DNA of 64,000 bases, from assembly GCF_040438925.1 (NCBI RefSeq), contig NZ_CP159258.1:4596501-4660500 (forward strand), in the 5' to 3' direction. Every line of letters starts with the position of its first letter. Positions within the stretch are counted from its first letter, which is position 1. Below, piece by piece: positions 18,014 to 26,076 of the stretch. The notes under the pieces were generated by a model, which was not told the DNA's origin, did not search any database, and was given only the letters and a program-made list of their open reading frames with translations. The position numbers were made by a program, and so were the translations under genes. The stretch comes from Pseudomonas sp. MYb327. GTDB lineage: Bacteria > Pseudomonadota > Gammaproteobacteria > Pseudomonadales > Pseudomonadaceae.

Positions 18014-19411
18014 TTACTCGTCGTCGTCGAAGTTATAGCTACCCGGCGCCAGGTTCTCGAATCGCGTGTACTTACCGATAAAGGCCAGGCGAATAAAGCC
18101 GATCGGCCCGTTCCGCTGTTTGCCGATGATGATTTCGGCGATGCCCTTGTGCTCGGTTTCCGGGTGATACACCTCGTCGCGGTAGACGAACATGATCACG
18201 TCGGCGTCCTGCTCGATCGCTCCGGATTCCCTGAGGTCGGAGTTGATCGGCCGTTTGTTCGGCCGCTGCTCGAGGGAACGGTTGAGCTGGGACAGCGCCA
18301 CCACCGGGCAGTTGAATTCCTTGGCCAAGGCTTTCAAGGAACGCGAGATTTCCGAAATCTCGTTGGTTCGGTTGTCGCCGCCGGAACCTGGAATCTGCAT
18401 CAACTGAAGGTAGTCGATCATGATCAGGCCGATCTCACCGTGCTCACGCGCCAGACGCCGGGTACGCGCACGCATTTCCGATGGGCTGATACCGGCGGTG
18501 TCGTCGATGAACAGCTTGCGGTCATTGAGCAGGTTCACCGCCGAGGTCAGCCGCGGCCAGTCGTCATCTTCCAGCTGACCGGAACGCACCTTGGTCTGGT
18601 CGATCCGACCGAGGGACGACAGCATACGCATGACCAGCGATTCGCCTGGCATCTCGAGGGAATACACCAGAACGGCCTTGTCGCTGCGCAGTACGGCGTT
18701 TTCCACCAGGTTCATCGCGAAGGTGGTCTTACCCATCGACGGACGACCGGCGACGATGATCAAGTCAGCCGGCTGCAGGCCGCTGGTCTTCTCGTCGAGG
18801 TCGGTATAGCCAGTGGACAGGCCGGTAATGGCGTTGTCAGTGTTGAACAGCGTGTCGATACGATCGATGGCTTTGGTCAGCAAATCGTTCACACCGACCG
18901 GGCCACCGGTTTTCGGTCGGGCCTCGGCAATCGCGAAGATCTGGCGCTCGGCTTCGTCGAGGATCTCCTCGGCCGTGCGACCTTCCGGGTTGAAGGCGCT
19001 GTCGGCGATCTCGGTGCTGATGCCGATCAGTTGGCGCAACGTCGCGCGCTGACGGACGATCTGCGCATAAGCCTTGATGTTGGCAACCGACGGCGTGTTT
19101 TTCGCCAGCTCACCGAGGTAACCGAGGCCGCCGACTTGCGAGGTCTGACCTTCTTTATCCAATTGCTCGGACAGGGTCACGACGTCGATCGGCATGTTCT
19201 GATCGGCCAGTTTGGCGATCGCACGGAAAATCAGGCGGTGGTCATGTCGATAGAAATCGCCGTCGGAGACTTGGTCGAGCACGCGTTCCCAGGCGTTGTT
19301 GTCCAGCATCAGACCACCGAGTACAGCCTGTTCGGCCTCGATGGAATGCGGCGGCACTTTCAGCGCGGCGGCTTGCAGATCGTATTGCTCGGGAGCGGAG
19401 ATTTCGTTCAT
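18014..19411 (-). CDS. dnaB: Replicative DNA helicase DnaB
   Basis: A 465-aa hexameric helicase that unwinds DNA 5' to 3' at the replication fork and recruits primase. The N-terminal domain (to about residue 120) carries the EAEQAVLGGLMLDN start typical of DnaB. The RecA-like domain has Walker A GRPSMGKTTFAMN near residues 211-223, Walker B MIDYLQLM, and a C-terminal arginine-finger region. Start was chosen at ATG (MNEISAPEQYD); a GTG two codons upstream is possible. It is separated from rplI by a terminator-like hairpin, so it may have its own promoter. In P. aeruginosa alr follows dnaB; here ygiQ follows instead. Confidence 0.97.
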   Translation of the reverse strand: MNEISAPEQYDLQAAALKVPPHSIEAEQAVLGGLMLDNNAWERVLDQVSDGDFYRHDHRLIFRAIAKLADQNMPIDVVTLSEQLDKEGQTSQVGGLGYLGELAKNTPSVANIKAYAQIVRQRATLRQLIGISTEIADSAFNPEGRTAEEILDEAERQIFAIAEARPKTGGPVGVNDLLTKAIDRIDTLFNTDNAITGLSTGYTDLDEKTSGLQPADLIIVAGRPSMGKTTFAMNLVENAVLRSDKAVLVYSLEMPGESLVMRMLSSLGRIDQTKVRSGQLEDDDWPRLTSAVNLLNDRKLFIDDTAGISPSEMRARTRRLAREHGEIGLIMIDYLQLMQIPGSGGDNRTNEISEISRSLKALAKEFNCPVVALSQLNRSLEQRPNKRPINSDLRESGAIEQDADVIMFVYRDEVYHPETEHKGIAEIIIGKQRNGPIGFIRLAFIGKYTRFENLAPGSYNFDDDE

Positions 19412-19449
19412 GGCCACTTGGAGTCAGGTTTGAAAACGGGAGTACCAGA

Positions 19450-19486
19450 AAGACAAAGGGCACGACCTGTAAACAGGATCGTGCCC
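19450..19486 (-). terminator. Terminator-like hairpin between rplI and dnaB
   Basis: On the minus strand GGGCACGATCCTGT and ACAGGTCGTGCCC form a long stem with a short loop, followed by TTTGTCTTTC. It lies 45 bases after the rplI stop and before dnaB. It would end or reduce read-through from the ribosomal protein operon into dnaB. Confidence 0.7.
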
Positions 19487-19531
19487 GATGTTACCGGCAA
19501 GCACCCGAGGGTGCCAGCCGACAAGTGCTGC

Positions 19532-19978
19532 TTAAGCTGCTACCACGACAACGCGTACGGTGGCTTCAACTTCGGCGTGCAGGTGCACGGCTACGTCGAA
19601 TTCACCTACGTTGCGGATGGTGCCGTTCGGCAGACGAACTTCGCTCTTCTGCACTTCAACGCCGGAGGCGGTCAGTGCGTCAGCGATGTCGTGAGTACCG
19701 ATCGAACCGAACAGCTTGCCTTCGTCACCAGCGGTGGCAGTGATAGTCACTTCCAGCTCAGCCAGTTGGGCAGCGCGGCTTTCAGCCGACGATTTACGGT
19801 CTGCTGCTGCTTTTTCCAGCTCAGCGCGACGCTCTTCGAACGCAGCCAGGTTGGCTGGGGTCGCGGCGGTTGCTTTACCGTAAGGCAGCAGGTAGTTACG
19901 ACCGTAACCAGCCTTAACGTTCACTTTGTCACCCAGGTTGCCCAGGTTGGTGACTTTTTCCAGAAGGATCAGTTGCAT
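19532..19978 (-). CDS. rplI: 50S ribosomal protein L9
   Basis: A 148-aa protein of normal L9 length. The N-terminal rRNA-binding domain begins [19 protein letters not shown] and contains [13 protein letters not shown] long connecting helix ([18 protein letters not shown]) leads to the C-terminal globular domain. L9 binds 23S rRNA domain V and stabilises translocation. It is the last gene of the rpsF-rpsR-membrane protein-rplI cluster, on the same strand with short gaps. Confidence 0.98.
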   Translation of the reverse strand: MQLILLEKVTNLGNLGDKVNVKAGYGRNYLLPYGKATAATPANLAAFEERRAELEKAAADRKSSAESRAAQLAELEVTITATAGDEGKLFGSIGTHDIADALTASGVEVQKSEVRLPNGTIRNVGEFDVAVHLHAEVEATVRVVVVAA

Positions 19979-19997
19979 GTGAAAATCCTCTTAACTT

Positions 19998-20891
19998 TTA
20001 ACCTTCACCGTTCGCGTTATCGGCGTCTTTCGGCGCCAGACGACCGCGAAAATCAATCAGGCTGTCGACGATGGCCAGGACCACCAGCAACGGATAGATC
20101 AGCTGCATGAACAGCAACAGCGTGACGTACAACCCCACCAGCCAGAATTTGGCCAGTCGCTTTCGCGCCACCAACCCGTGAATCAGGGCCAGCCCGGCGA
20201 AAACCAGCGGTACGCTGCACAACGGCACAAGCATGGACATCTGGGCACCGAAATTCGGTGTCACAACCATGCCCGCCAGCAGCAACATCGCGGGACCCAG
20301 CGGGATTCGGACGGCGCGAAACTCGCGACCAAAACCACCGGGGTTGTACAACAACGCCTGCCAGTAGCGCCCGATAATCAGGCTCAGCACACTGACGATT
20401 TGCAACAAGGCCGCAATCAGGCCGGTCAGGATCGGTGCAATCAGGGACGCGAAACGCGCTTGTTCGTCTACCGACAACTTCTGGTAGACCTCACCGAGTA
20501 GCGACGGCATGACTTTTATCAAAGCCTGCGCCAGCATCTCGATCTGAGGACCAAAAGCCGTCCCCAGCACCACTGAAAACACCACTCCCATCGCTATGCT
20601 GACCAGCAGCACGCGGTTCCAGGACTCGCTTGCGCGCAAAACCAACGCAAGGCTCGCAGACCCCAGCAGCACCAGAAGTGCCCGAGGGTCGTCGGAGTAG
20701 AGCCACCAAATCAATGCTGGTAGCAGTCCCAGAGCAAGAACGCCCAGGGCGTCCTTAAATCCGCGCCGCAGGAGCACAAGGCATCCAGCGGCAGCACCCA
20801 ACCAATACAACAACGGTAATGCCGCGCATCCAGCCACTACCAGAGTGGCCTGCATACGGCCCCGCATGATGAACTCAGCTAAGGCACGCAT
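19998..20891 (-). CDS. DUF2232-type multispanning membrane protein in the ribosomal operon
   Basis: A 297-aa inner-membrane protein with about seven or eight hydrophobic segments, including VVAGCAALPLLYWLGAAAG, ALLVLLGSASLALVL and LIYPLLVVLAIV. A short basic C-terminal tail follows (DFRGRLAPKDADNANG). Its place between rpsR and rplI is conserved in pseudomonads. The family resembles YybS/DUF2232, which has no established biochemical role. It lies 36 bases after rpsR and 19 before rplI, so it is transcribed with them. Confidence 0.85.
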   Translation of the reverse strand: MRALAEFIMRGRMQATLVVAGCAALPLLYWLGAAAGCLVLLRRGFKDALGVLALGLLPALIWWLYSDDPRALLVLLGSASLALVLRASESWNRVLLVSIAMGVVFSVVLGTAFGPQIEMLAQALIKVMPSLLGEVYQKLSVDEQARFASLIAPILTGLIAALLQIVSVLSLIIGRYWQALLYNPGGFGREFRAVRIPLGPAMLLLAGMVVTPNFGAQMSMLVPLCSVPLVFAGLALIHGLVARKRLAKFWLVGLYVTLLLFMQLIYPLLVVLAIVDSLIDFRGRLAPKDADNANGEG

Positions 20892-20927
20892 ACATTCAAT
20901 CCTTTGCTACGTGTCGACTGCCCGGTC

Positions 20928-21158
20928 TCAGCGGCCGTGGCTGTCGGTGTAGGCCAGCAGGGCCAGGAAGCGGGCGCGCTTGATAGCGGTGGCCAGCTGA
21001 CGCTGATAACGTGCTTTGGTACCGGTGATGCGGCTTGGAACGATTTTGCCGGTCTCGGATACATAAGCTTTCAGAGTGTTGAGATCTTTGTAATCGATCT
21101 CTTTCACGTCTTCAGCGGTGAAGCGGCAGAATTTACGACGACGGAAGAAACGTGCCAT
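20928..21158 (-). CDS. rpsR: 30S ribosomal protein S18
   Basis: A 76-aa basic protein identical in length to other proteobacterial S18 proteins. The N-terminus [13 protein letters not shown] and the signature [19 protein letters not shown] are unmistakable. S18 forms a heterodimer with S6 on the 16S rRNA platform; rpsF is directly upstream with 28 bases between. Confidence 0.98.
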
Positions 21159-21186
21159 TTGATAGGCTCCTTAAAAGGTCCGTGGA

Positions 21187-21609
21187 TTACTCGTCAGCGT
21201 TATCGCTGTTGTCGCTGTCATCACTATCAGCGCTTTCAGCGCCTTCGTGCTCAGGACGGTCGCGACGCTCACGGCGCTCACTGCGGTTTTCTTCAGCCTT
21301 GAGCATCTCGGATTGGCCGGTAACGGCTTCTTCGCGACGGATGACCAGGTTACGGATCACTGCATCGTTGTAGCGGAAGTTGTCTTCCAGCTCGGCCAGG
21401 GCCTTGCCAGTGCACTCAACGTTCAGCATCACGTAGTGAGCCTTGTGAACATTGTTGATTGCGTAGGCCAGTTGACGACGGCCCCAATCTTCCAGACGGT
21501 GGATTTTGCCGCCGTCTTCTTCGATCAGCTTGGTGTAACGCTCAACCATGCCGCCGACTTGCTCGCTTTGATCCGGGTGGACCAAAAAGATGATTTCGTA
21601 ATGACGCAT
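21187..21609 (-). CDS. rpsF: 30S ribosomal protein S6
   Basis: A 140-aa S6 protein. The ferredoxin-like core begins [18 protein letters not shown], with the signature [19 protein letters not shown]. The C-terminal tail is long and acidic ([13 protein letters not shown]), the region RimK extends with glutamates in E. coli. First gene of the rpsF-rpsR-DUF2232-rplI operon. AAGGAGC lies six bases before the ATG. A promoter with stringent-type discriminator and a leader hairpin lie upstream. Confidence 0.98.
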   Translation of the reverse strand: MRHYEIIFLVHPDQSEQVGGMVERYTKLIEEDGGKIHRLEDWGRRQLAYAINNVHKAHYVMLNVECTGKALAELEDNFRYNDAVIRNLVIRREEAVTGQSEMLKAEENRSERRERRDRPEHEGAESADSDDSDNSDNADE

Positions 21610-21635
21610 GAATGCTCCTTACGGGTTGTAGCCTG

Positions 21636-21649
21636 CCGCTCAAAAGCGG
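21636..21649 (-). promoter_or_regulatory. Candidate S6:S18-binding leader hairpin
   Basis: Within the rpsF 5' leader the minus strand has CCGCTTTTGAGCGG, a five-pair stem with TTTG loop. Neighbouring ACC and GGC bases could extend it. Leaders that bind the S6-S18 complex and repress the operon are known in many bacteria and use a CCG-containing hairpin. Whether this one has the exact fold cannot be settled by eye. Confidence 0.3.
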
Positions 21650-21727
21650 TCAGACAAGGAGTGAATGACACTTATGGACTTGCGGACGCTAGACACATGC
21701 GTGCCTGCCATCACAGCAAGGGGCGCA

Positions 21728-21756
21728 ATTGTAGAGAAGGGTCGAGGGAGGCGCAA
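21728..21756 (-). promoter_or_regulatory. Sigma-70 promoter of the rpsF operon
   Basis: On the minus strand TTGCGC (complement of 21751-21756) and TACAAT (complement of 21728-21733) are separated by exactly 17 bases. A GC-rich TGCGCCCC discriminator follows, as in growth-rate and ppGpp-controlled ribosomal promoters. It sits about 118 bases upstream of the rpsF start. Confidence 0.6.
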
Positions 21757-21799
21757 GGTAATTGGTGATTATTTGAACAACCCCCATTTACCCCATGCC

Positions 21800-21886
21800 T
21801 GTAGGAGCCAGCTTGCTGGCGATCCATGCGCCTCGGTATTTCAGACACACCGAGGCGCGGCAATCGCTGGCAAGTCAGCTCCTACA
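21800..21886. repeat. REPIN: inverted REP pair between rlmB and rpsF
   Basis: TGTAGGAGCCAGCTTGCTGG at 21800 pairs with its inverse complement ending at 21886 (TCGCTGGCAAGTCAGCTCCT). Between them is a further inverted repeat, CGCCTCGGT/ACCGAGGCG, which gives a cruciform-capable structure. It lies right behind the rlmB stop. Confidence 0.87.
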
Positions 21887-21901
21887 AGAGACTTGCGTGA
21901 A

Positions 21902-22669
21902 TCAGGCTTTTTTGGTGGCAGCCTTGGCTTTGACGCTGCGCTGACGCTGGGCTTCGAACAGGCAGACGCCTGTCGCCACGGAAACGTTGAGGCTGCTGAC
22001 GCTACCAGCCATCGGCAGGTTCACCAGGTAGTCGCAATGCTCGCGGGTCAGGCGACGCATGCCCTTGCCTTCGGCGCCCATGATCAGGATGGTCGGACCG
22101 GTCAGGTCCTGATCATAGAGACTGACTTCAGCCTCACCGGCCGTACCGACCACCCACAAGCCGCGCTGCTGGAGCTTTTCCAGGGTGCGCGCCAGGTTGG
22201 TGACGGCAACCAGCGGAATCACTTCCGCTGCACCACAGGCGATTTTTCTTACAACCGGAGTCAGGGTCGCTGACTTGTCCTTCGGAACGATCACCGCCAG
22301 CGCACCCGCCGCATCGGCGGAACGCAGGCAGGCACCCAGGTTATGCGGATCGGTCACGCCGTCGAGCACCAGCAATAACGGCGCGCCTTCGGTGCGATCG
22401 AGCAACTCGTCGAGCATCGCCTCACCCCAGACCTGGCTCGGACTAACGTCCGCGACCACACCCTGGTGCACGCCTTCAACCCAGGCGTCCATTTCACGGC
22501 GCTCGGCCTGGCCGACCTGGACCCGATTCTCGTTGGCCAGCTCGATCAGGGTCTGCACCCGTGGATCATTGCGGCCTTCGGCCAGCCAGATCTGCTTGAC
22601 GCGTTTCGGGTGATGACGCAGCAACGCTTCTACCGCATGCACGCCGTAGATTTTTTCCAACTGACTCAT
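21902..22669 (-). CDS. rlmB: 23S rRNA (guanosine-2251-2'-O)-methyltransferase
   Basis: A 255-aa SPOUT-superfamily methyltransferase that methylates G2251 in the 23S rRNA P loop. The N-terminal substrate-binding domain starts EKIYGVHAVEALL. The trefoil-knot catalytic part contains DGVTDPHNLGACLRSADAAG, MGAEGKGM and the C-terminal NLPMAGSVSSLNVSVATGVCLFE, all SpoU/TrmH motifs. The ATG overlaps the rnr stop by four bases, giving tight coupling of two RNA-processing genes as in E. coli. The basic tail (RSVKAKAATKKA) is a few residues longer than in E. coli. Confidence 0.96.
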   Translation of the reverse strand: MSQLEKIYGVHAVEALLRHHPKRVKQIWLAEGRNDPRVQTLIELANENRVQVGQAERREMDAWVEGVHQGVVADVSPSQVWGEAMLDELLDRTEGAPLLLVLDGVTDPHNLGACLRSADAAGALAVIVPKDKSATLTPVVRKIACGAAEVIPLVAVTNLARTLEKLQQRGLWVVGTAGEAEVSLYDQDLTGPTILIMGAEGKGMRRLTREHCDYLVNLPMAGSVSSLNVSVATGVCLFEAQRQRSVKAKAATKKA

Positions 22670-25296
22670 GGCTTGGCCTTAGGTTTACGCGCCCCGCCGC
22701 TTTTCGCGGCTGGAGCGGAACCCGCTTTTGGCGGGCCTTTACGATGTTTGCTTGGTTTTGCTGGCTTGCCGCCGGGGGCCTTTTCAGGCGCCGACCGTCC
22801 GGTCTTTCCCCCAGACGCCGCTTTACCGCCGCTTTTCGCATCGGCCAACAAGGCCTTCTTCATTTCACGGCTTTTGCGCACTTCGGCGTTTTTCGCCGCC
22901 GCATCGCTCGGGCGATAGGCTTCGACAGCCTTTTCCTTGGCAGGGCGACGACCAGTTTTCGCCGGGGCCGGCTCTGCTGCGGTTTTGGCGGCTGGCGCTG
23001 CGGTTTCGGTGCCACGCTTCTTGCGACCAATCGGCGCGCTGATGGTTTTTTCGGCCATCTCGAAGTCGATCTTGCGCTCGTCGAGGTCGACGCGCATGAC
23101 GCGCACCTCAACAGTATCGCCAAGTCGGAAGCTGCGACCGGTACGCTCACCCGCAAGGCGGTGATGCACTGGATCGAAGTGGTAGTAATCACCCGGCAGC
23201 GCGGTGACGTGCACCAGGCCTTCGACGTAGATGTCGGTCAGTTCGACGAACAGACCAAAACCGGTTACCGCGGTAATCACGCCAGGGAACGACTCGCCCA
23301 CGCGATCCTTCATGAACTCACACTTGAGCCAGTTCACCACGTCACGGGTCGCTTCGTCGGCGCGGCGCTCACTCATCGAGCACTGCTCGCCGAGTTGCTC
23401 CAGGGCCGCTTCGTCGTACGGATAGATACGCGCCTTCGGAATGGTCATCGCACCGGCACGGCGAACGTGCGGGGTGTCCTGTTTCGAATGGATCACGCTG
23501 CGGATCGCCCGGTGCGTGAGCAAGTCCGGATAGCGGCGGATCGGCGAGGTAAAGTGGGTGTAAGCCTCGTAATTCAAGCCGAAGTGGCCCTGGTTATCAG
23601 CGCTGTACACAGCTTGGCTCAACGAACGCAGCATGACGGTCTGGATCAGGTGGAAATCCGGACGATCCTTGATGCCGGCCAGCAGTGCCTGGTAGTCCTT
23701 CGGCGACGGGCCGTCCTTGCCTTTGTGCAGGGACAAACCGAGTTCGCCGAGGAAGGCGCGCAGTTTTTCCAGACGCTCCGGCGGCGGACCATCGTGAACA
23801 CGGTACAACGCAGGAATTTCGTGTTTTTTCAGGAATTCGGCGGTGGCCACGTTAGCCGCCAGCATGCATTCCTCGATCAGCTTGTGCGCATCGTTGCGCA
23901 CGGTCGGCCGGATTTCGGCGATCTTGCGCTCGGAGCCGAAGATGATCCGGGTTTCCTGGGTTTCGAAATCGATCGCGCCACGCACATGACGAGCGGCCAG
24001 CAGCACTTTGTACAGCGCATACAGCTGCTTGAGATGCGGCACAACGTCGGTGTACTCGCCGCGAAGCTTGCGCGCTTCGGTGGCTTTCGGCGTTTCGAGC
24101 ATCGCGCTGACTTTGTTGTACGTCAGGCGAGCATGGGAGTGGATCACCGCTTCGTAGAAGCAGTAGTCGGTCATTTCGCCGGATTTGGAGATGGTCATCT
24201 CGCAAACCATGGCCAGACGATCGACTTGCGGGTTCAGCGAGCAGAGGCCGTTGGACAACTGCTCCGGCAGCATCGGAATCACGCGCTCGGGGAAATACAC
24301 CGAGTTGCCGCGAACCTGAGCCTCGGCATCCAGCGCCGAGCCAAGCTTCACGTAGCTGGATACGTCGGCGATTGCCACGTACAGCTTCCAGCCGCCGGAG
24401 AACAGGCGCAGCTTGCCCGGACGGGCTTCGCAGTAGACTGCGTCATCGAAGTCGCGGGCATCTTCGCCGTCGATGGTGACGAACGGCAGATGGCGCAGGT
24501 CGATGCGCTTCTCTTTGTCTTTTTCTTCGACTTCCGGCTTGAGCTTGCCAGCTTCTTTCAGCACGGCGTCAGGCCAGACGTGAGGAATGTCGTAGGTGCG
24601 CAGGGCGACATCGATTTCCATGCCTGGCGCCATGTAGTTACCCACAACCTCAACCACGTCGCCTTGCGGCTGGAAGCGTGGTGTCGGCCAGTGGGTGATC
24701 TTCACTTCGACGAACTGACCGATCTGCGCGTTGGCATTACGACCCGGCGTCACCAGCACTTCTTGCTGGATCTTAGGATTGTCGGCAACCACGAAACCGA
24801 TACCGCCCTCTTCGAAGTAGCGGCCGACGATGGTTTCGTGAGCGCGGGACACCACTTCGACGATCATGCCTTCGCGGCGACCACGACGGTCCAGGCCGGA
24901 AACACGGGCCAGGGCACGATCACCGTCGAACACCAGGCGCATTTGCGCCGGGCTCATGAACAGATCGTCACTGCCGTCGTCCGGAACCAGGAAACCGAAG
25001 CCGTCACGGTGACCACTGATGCGACCGAGGATCAGGTCGAGCTTGTCCACCGGCGCATACGTGCCGCGACGGGTATAGATGAGTTGAGCATCGCGCTCCA
25101 TGGCGCGCAGGCGGCGGCGCAGGGCTTCGATCTGGTCTTCTGTGGTCAGACCAAACTCTTCGACCAGTTGCTCGCGGTTAGCAGGCGAACCTCGATCAGC
25201 AAGGTGCTGAAGGATCAGTTCGCGGCTAGGGATAGGGTTTTCGTATTTTTCCGCTTCACGAGCGGCCTCGGGATCGAGGGACTGCCAATCGGCCAT
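22666..25296 (-). CDS. rnr: Ribonuclease R
   Basis: An 876-aa 3'-to-5' exoribonuclease that degrades structured RNA, including rRNA fragments and tmRNA-tagged messages. Order of domains: an N-terminal winged helix-like region (residues ~20-80, LILQHLADRGSPANREQLV), two cold-shock OB folds, the RNB catalytic domain (~260-600) with the metal-binding aspartates in VTIDGEDARDFDDAVYCEA, and an S1 domain (~650-735). A long Lys/Ala/Pro-rich basic tail follows (735-876), typical of pseudomonad RNase R and needed for structured substrates. It is first in an rnr-rlmB operon and lies downstream of the tRNA-Leu pair on the opposite strand. Confidence 0.97.
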   Translation of the reverse strand: MADWQSLDPEAAREAEKYENPIPSRELILQHLADRGSPANREQLVEEFGLTTEDQIEALRRRLRAMERDAQLIYTRRGTYAPVDKLDLILGRISGHRDGFGFLVPDDGSDDLFMSPAQMRLVFDGDRALARVSGLDRRGRREGMIVEVVSRAHETIVGRYFEEGGIGFVVADNPKIQQEVLVTPGRNANAQIGQFVEVKITHWPTPRFQPQGDVVEVVGNYMAPGMEIDVALRTYDIPHVWPDAVLKEAGKLKPEVEEKDKEKRIDLRHLPFVTIDGEDARDFDDAVYCEARPGKLRLFSGGWKLYVAIADVSSYVKLGSALDAEAQVRGNSVYFPERVIPMLPEQLSNGLCSLNPQVDRLAMVCEMTISKSGEMTDYCFYEAVIHSHARLTYNKVSAMLETPKATEARKLRGEYTDVVPHLKQLYALYKVLLAARHVRGAIDFETQETRIIFGSERKIAEIRPTVRNDAHKLIEECMLAANVATAEFLKKHEIPALYRVHDGPPPERLEKLRAFLGELGLSLHKGKDGPSPKDYQALLAGIKDRPDFHLIQTVMLRSLSQAVYSADNQGHFGLNYEAYTHFTSPIRRYPDLLTHRAIRSVIHSKQDTPHVRRAGAMTIPKARIYPYDEAALEQLGEQCSMSERRADEATRDVVNWLKCEFMKDRVGESFPGVITAVTGFGLFVELTDIYVEGLVHVTALPGDYYHFDPVHHRLAGERTGRSFRLGDTVEVRVMRVDLDERKIDFEMAEKTISAPIGRKKRGTETAAPAAKTAAEPAPAKTGRRPAKEKAVEAYRPSDAAAKNAEVRKSREMKKALLADAKSGGKAASGGKTGRSAPEKAPGGKPAKPSKHRKGPPKAGSAPAAKSGGARKPKAKP

Positions 25297-25457
25297 TAGA
25301 GAGTTTTCACCTTGTCTATATACGGGTTAGTTTGGCATAGGCGTAATGAAACGGGAAATTTCAAGCTAAGACTGCCCATCTAGAGTCCTGTATCGACACA
25401 TCAAAACTGTTTTGTACACCGCTGGCGAAATTTTCCAGGTTTTTTTGATGCCGGGGG

Positions 25458-25486
25458 TTTACAGTTAAAAAGACGCTCCGTATAGT
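25458..25486 (+). promoter_or_regulatory. Promoter of first tRNA-Leu gene
   Basis: TTTACA (25458-25463), a 17-base spacer and TATAGT (25481-25486) are followed by a GC-rich GCGCGCC discriminator typical of stable-RNA promoters under stringent control. The tRNA begins 34 bases after the -10 box. Confidence 0.8.
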
Positions 25487-25519
25487 GCGCGCCATCGACG
25501 ACGGAGACGTTGCGATACT

Positions 25520-25606
25520 GCCCAGATGGTGAAATTGGTAGACACGCCAGCTTCAGGTGCTGGTGACCGCAAGGTCGTGGAAGTTCGAGTCTTCTTCTGG
25601 GCACCA
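25520..25606 (+). tRNA. tRNA-Leu, anticodon CAG
   Basis: An 87-base gene. The acceptor stem GCCCAGA pairs with TCTGGGC, followed by the A discriminator and encoded CCA. The anticodon stem CCAGC/GCTGG encloses the loop TTCAGGT, so the anticodon is CAG, reading CUG, the most used leucine codon in Pseudomonas. A long variable arm (TGACCGCAAGGTCGT) confirms class II leucine identity. The T arm loop reads TTCGAGT. Confidence 0.97.
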
Positions 25607-25645
25607 ATTTCGAGCTTGAGATTAGATCAATTTCAACGCTCACAC

Positions 25646-25669
25646 AAAAACCCGCGAAAGCGGGTTTTT
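25646..25669 (+). terminator. Rho-independent terminator of first tRNA-Leu gene
   Basis: AAAAACCCGC-GAAA-GCGGGTTTTT is a perfect stem with GNRA-type tetraloop and T5 tail, 40 bases after the tRNA end. Confidence 0.92.
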
Positions 25670-25709
25670 GCATTCTGGACCACTGGTTTATTAATTTTAA
25701 AATCAGGGG

Positions 25710-25738
25710 TTTACAGATTAAAACGCTCTCCGTATAGT
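25710..25738 (+). promoter_or_regulatory. Promoter of second tRNA-Leu gene
   Basis: TTTACA (25710-25715), 17 bases, TATAGT (25733-25738), then a GCGCC discriminator. This is essentially a copy of the promoter at 25458, including the preceding GGGG, showing that the whole promoter-tRNA-terminator unit was duplicated. Confidence 0.8.
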
Positions 25739-25773
25739 GCGCCACATCAACAGCGGCAACGCTGAAGATGAAT

Positions 25774-25860
25774 GCCCAGATGGTGAAATTGGTAGACACG
25801 CCAGCTTCAGGTGCTGGTGACCGCAAGGTCGTGGAAGTTCGAGTCTTCTTCTGGGCACCA
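25774..25860 (+). tRNA. tRNA-Leu, anticodon CAG (second identical copy)
   Basis: All 87 bases are identical to the gene at 25520. It starts 254 bases further on and has its own promoter and terminator, while the spacers have diverged. Identity of the tRNA bodies fits selection or gene conversion. Confidence 0.97.
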
Positions 25861-25895
25861 ATTCAAATTCAAGGTTAAGGCCTTGAATTTCACAG

Positions 25896-25917
25896 AAACC
25901 CGCGAAAGCGGGTTTTT
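25896..25917 (+). terminator. Rho-independent terminator of second tRNA-Leu gene
   Basis: AAACCCGC-GAAA-GCGGGTTTTT repeats the stem and loop of the first terminator, 35 bases after the second tRNA. Confidence 0.92.
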
Positions 25918-26012
25918 GCGTTTCTGACCTCCTGGAATTTCACCAGTCAGTCTTTTGTGGCGAGGGAGCTTATCTGCTCCTGACAAAACTCGCCGCCTTC
26001 GCAATGCGCATT

Positions 26013-26040
26013 TGAGAAACAATATCGTTTATCATTGTTG
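26013..26040 (+). promoter_or_regulatory. Candidate Fur box upstream of the iron transporter
   Basis: The AT-rich stretch TGAGAAACAATATCGTTTAT followed by CATTGTTG resembles overlapping GATAAT-type hexamers of Fur operators and ends 36 bases before the binding-protein start. The match is partial. An iron-repressed promoter is expected for this transporter, which supports the call. Confidence 0.45.
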
Positions 26041-26076
26041 CAAGTTTTTGCAATGCGACAGTGAGGAACCCTGCGA

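Noticed and set aside
17882..20110. 742-codon plus-strand frame across dnaB and rplI
   Set aside because: Crosses several real minus-strand genes and a REP element; shadow frame.
22744..25299. 851-codon open frame on the plus strand opposite rnr
   Set aside because: Shadow frame of RNase R; no start context, no recognisable domains, repetitive His/Arg/Val composition.
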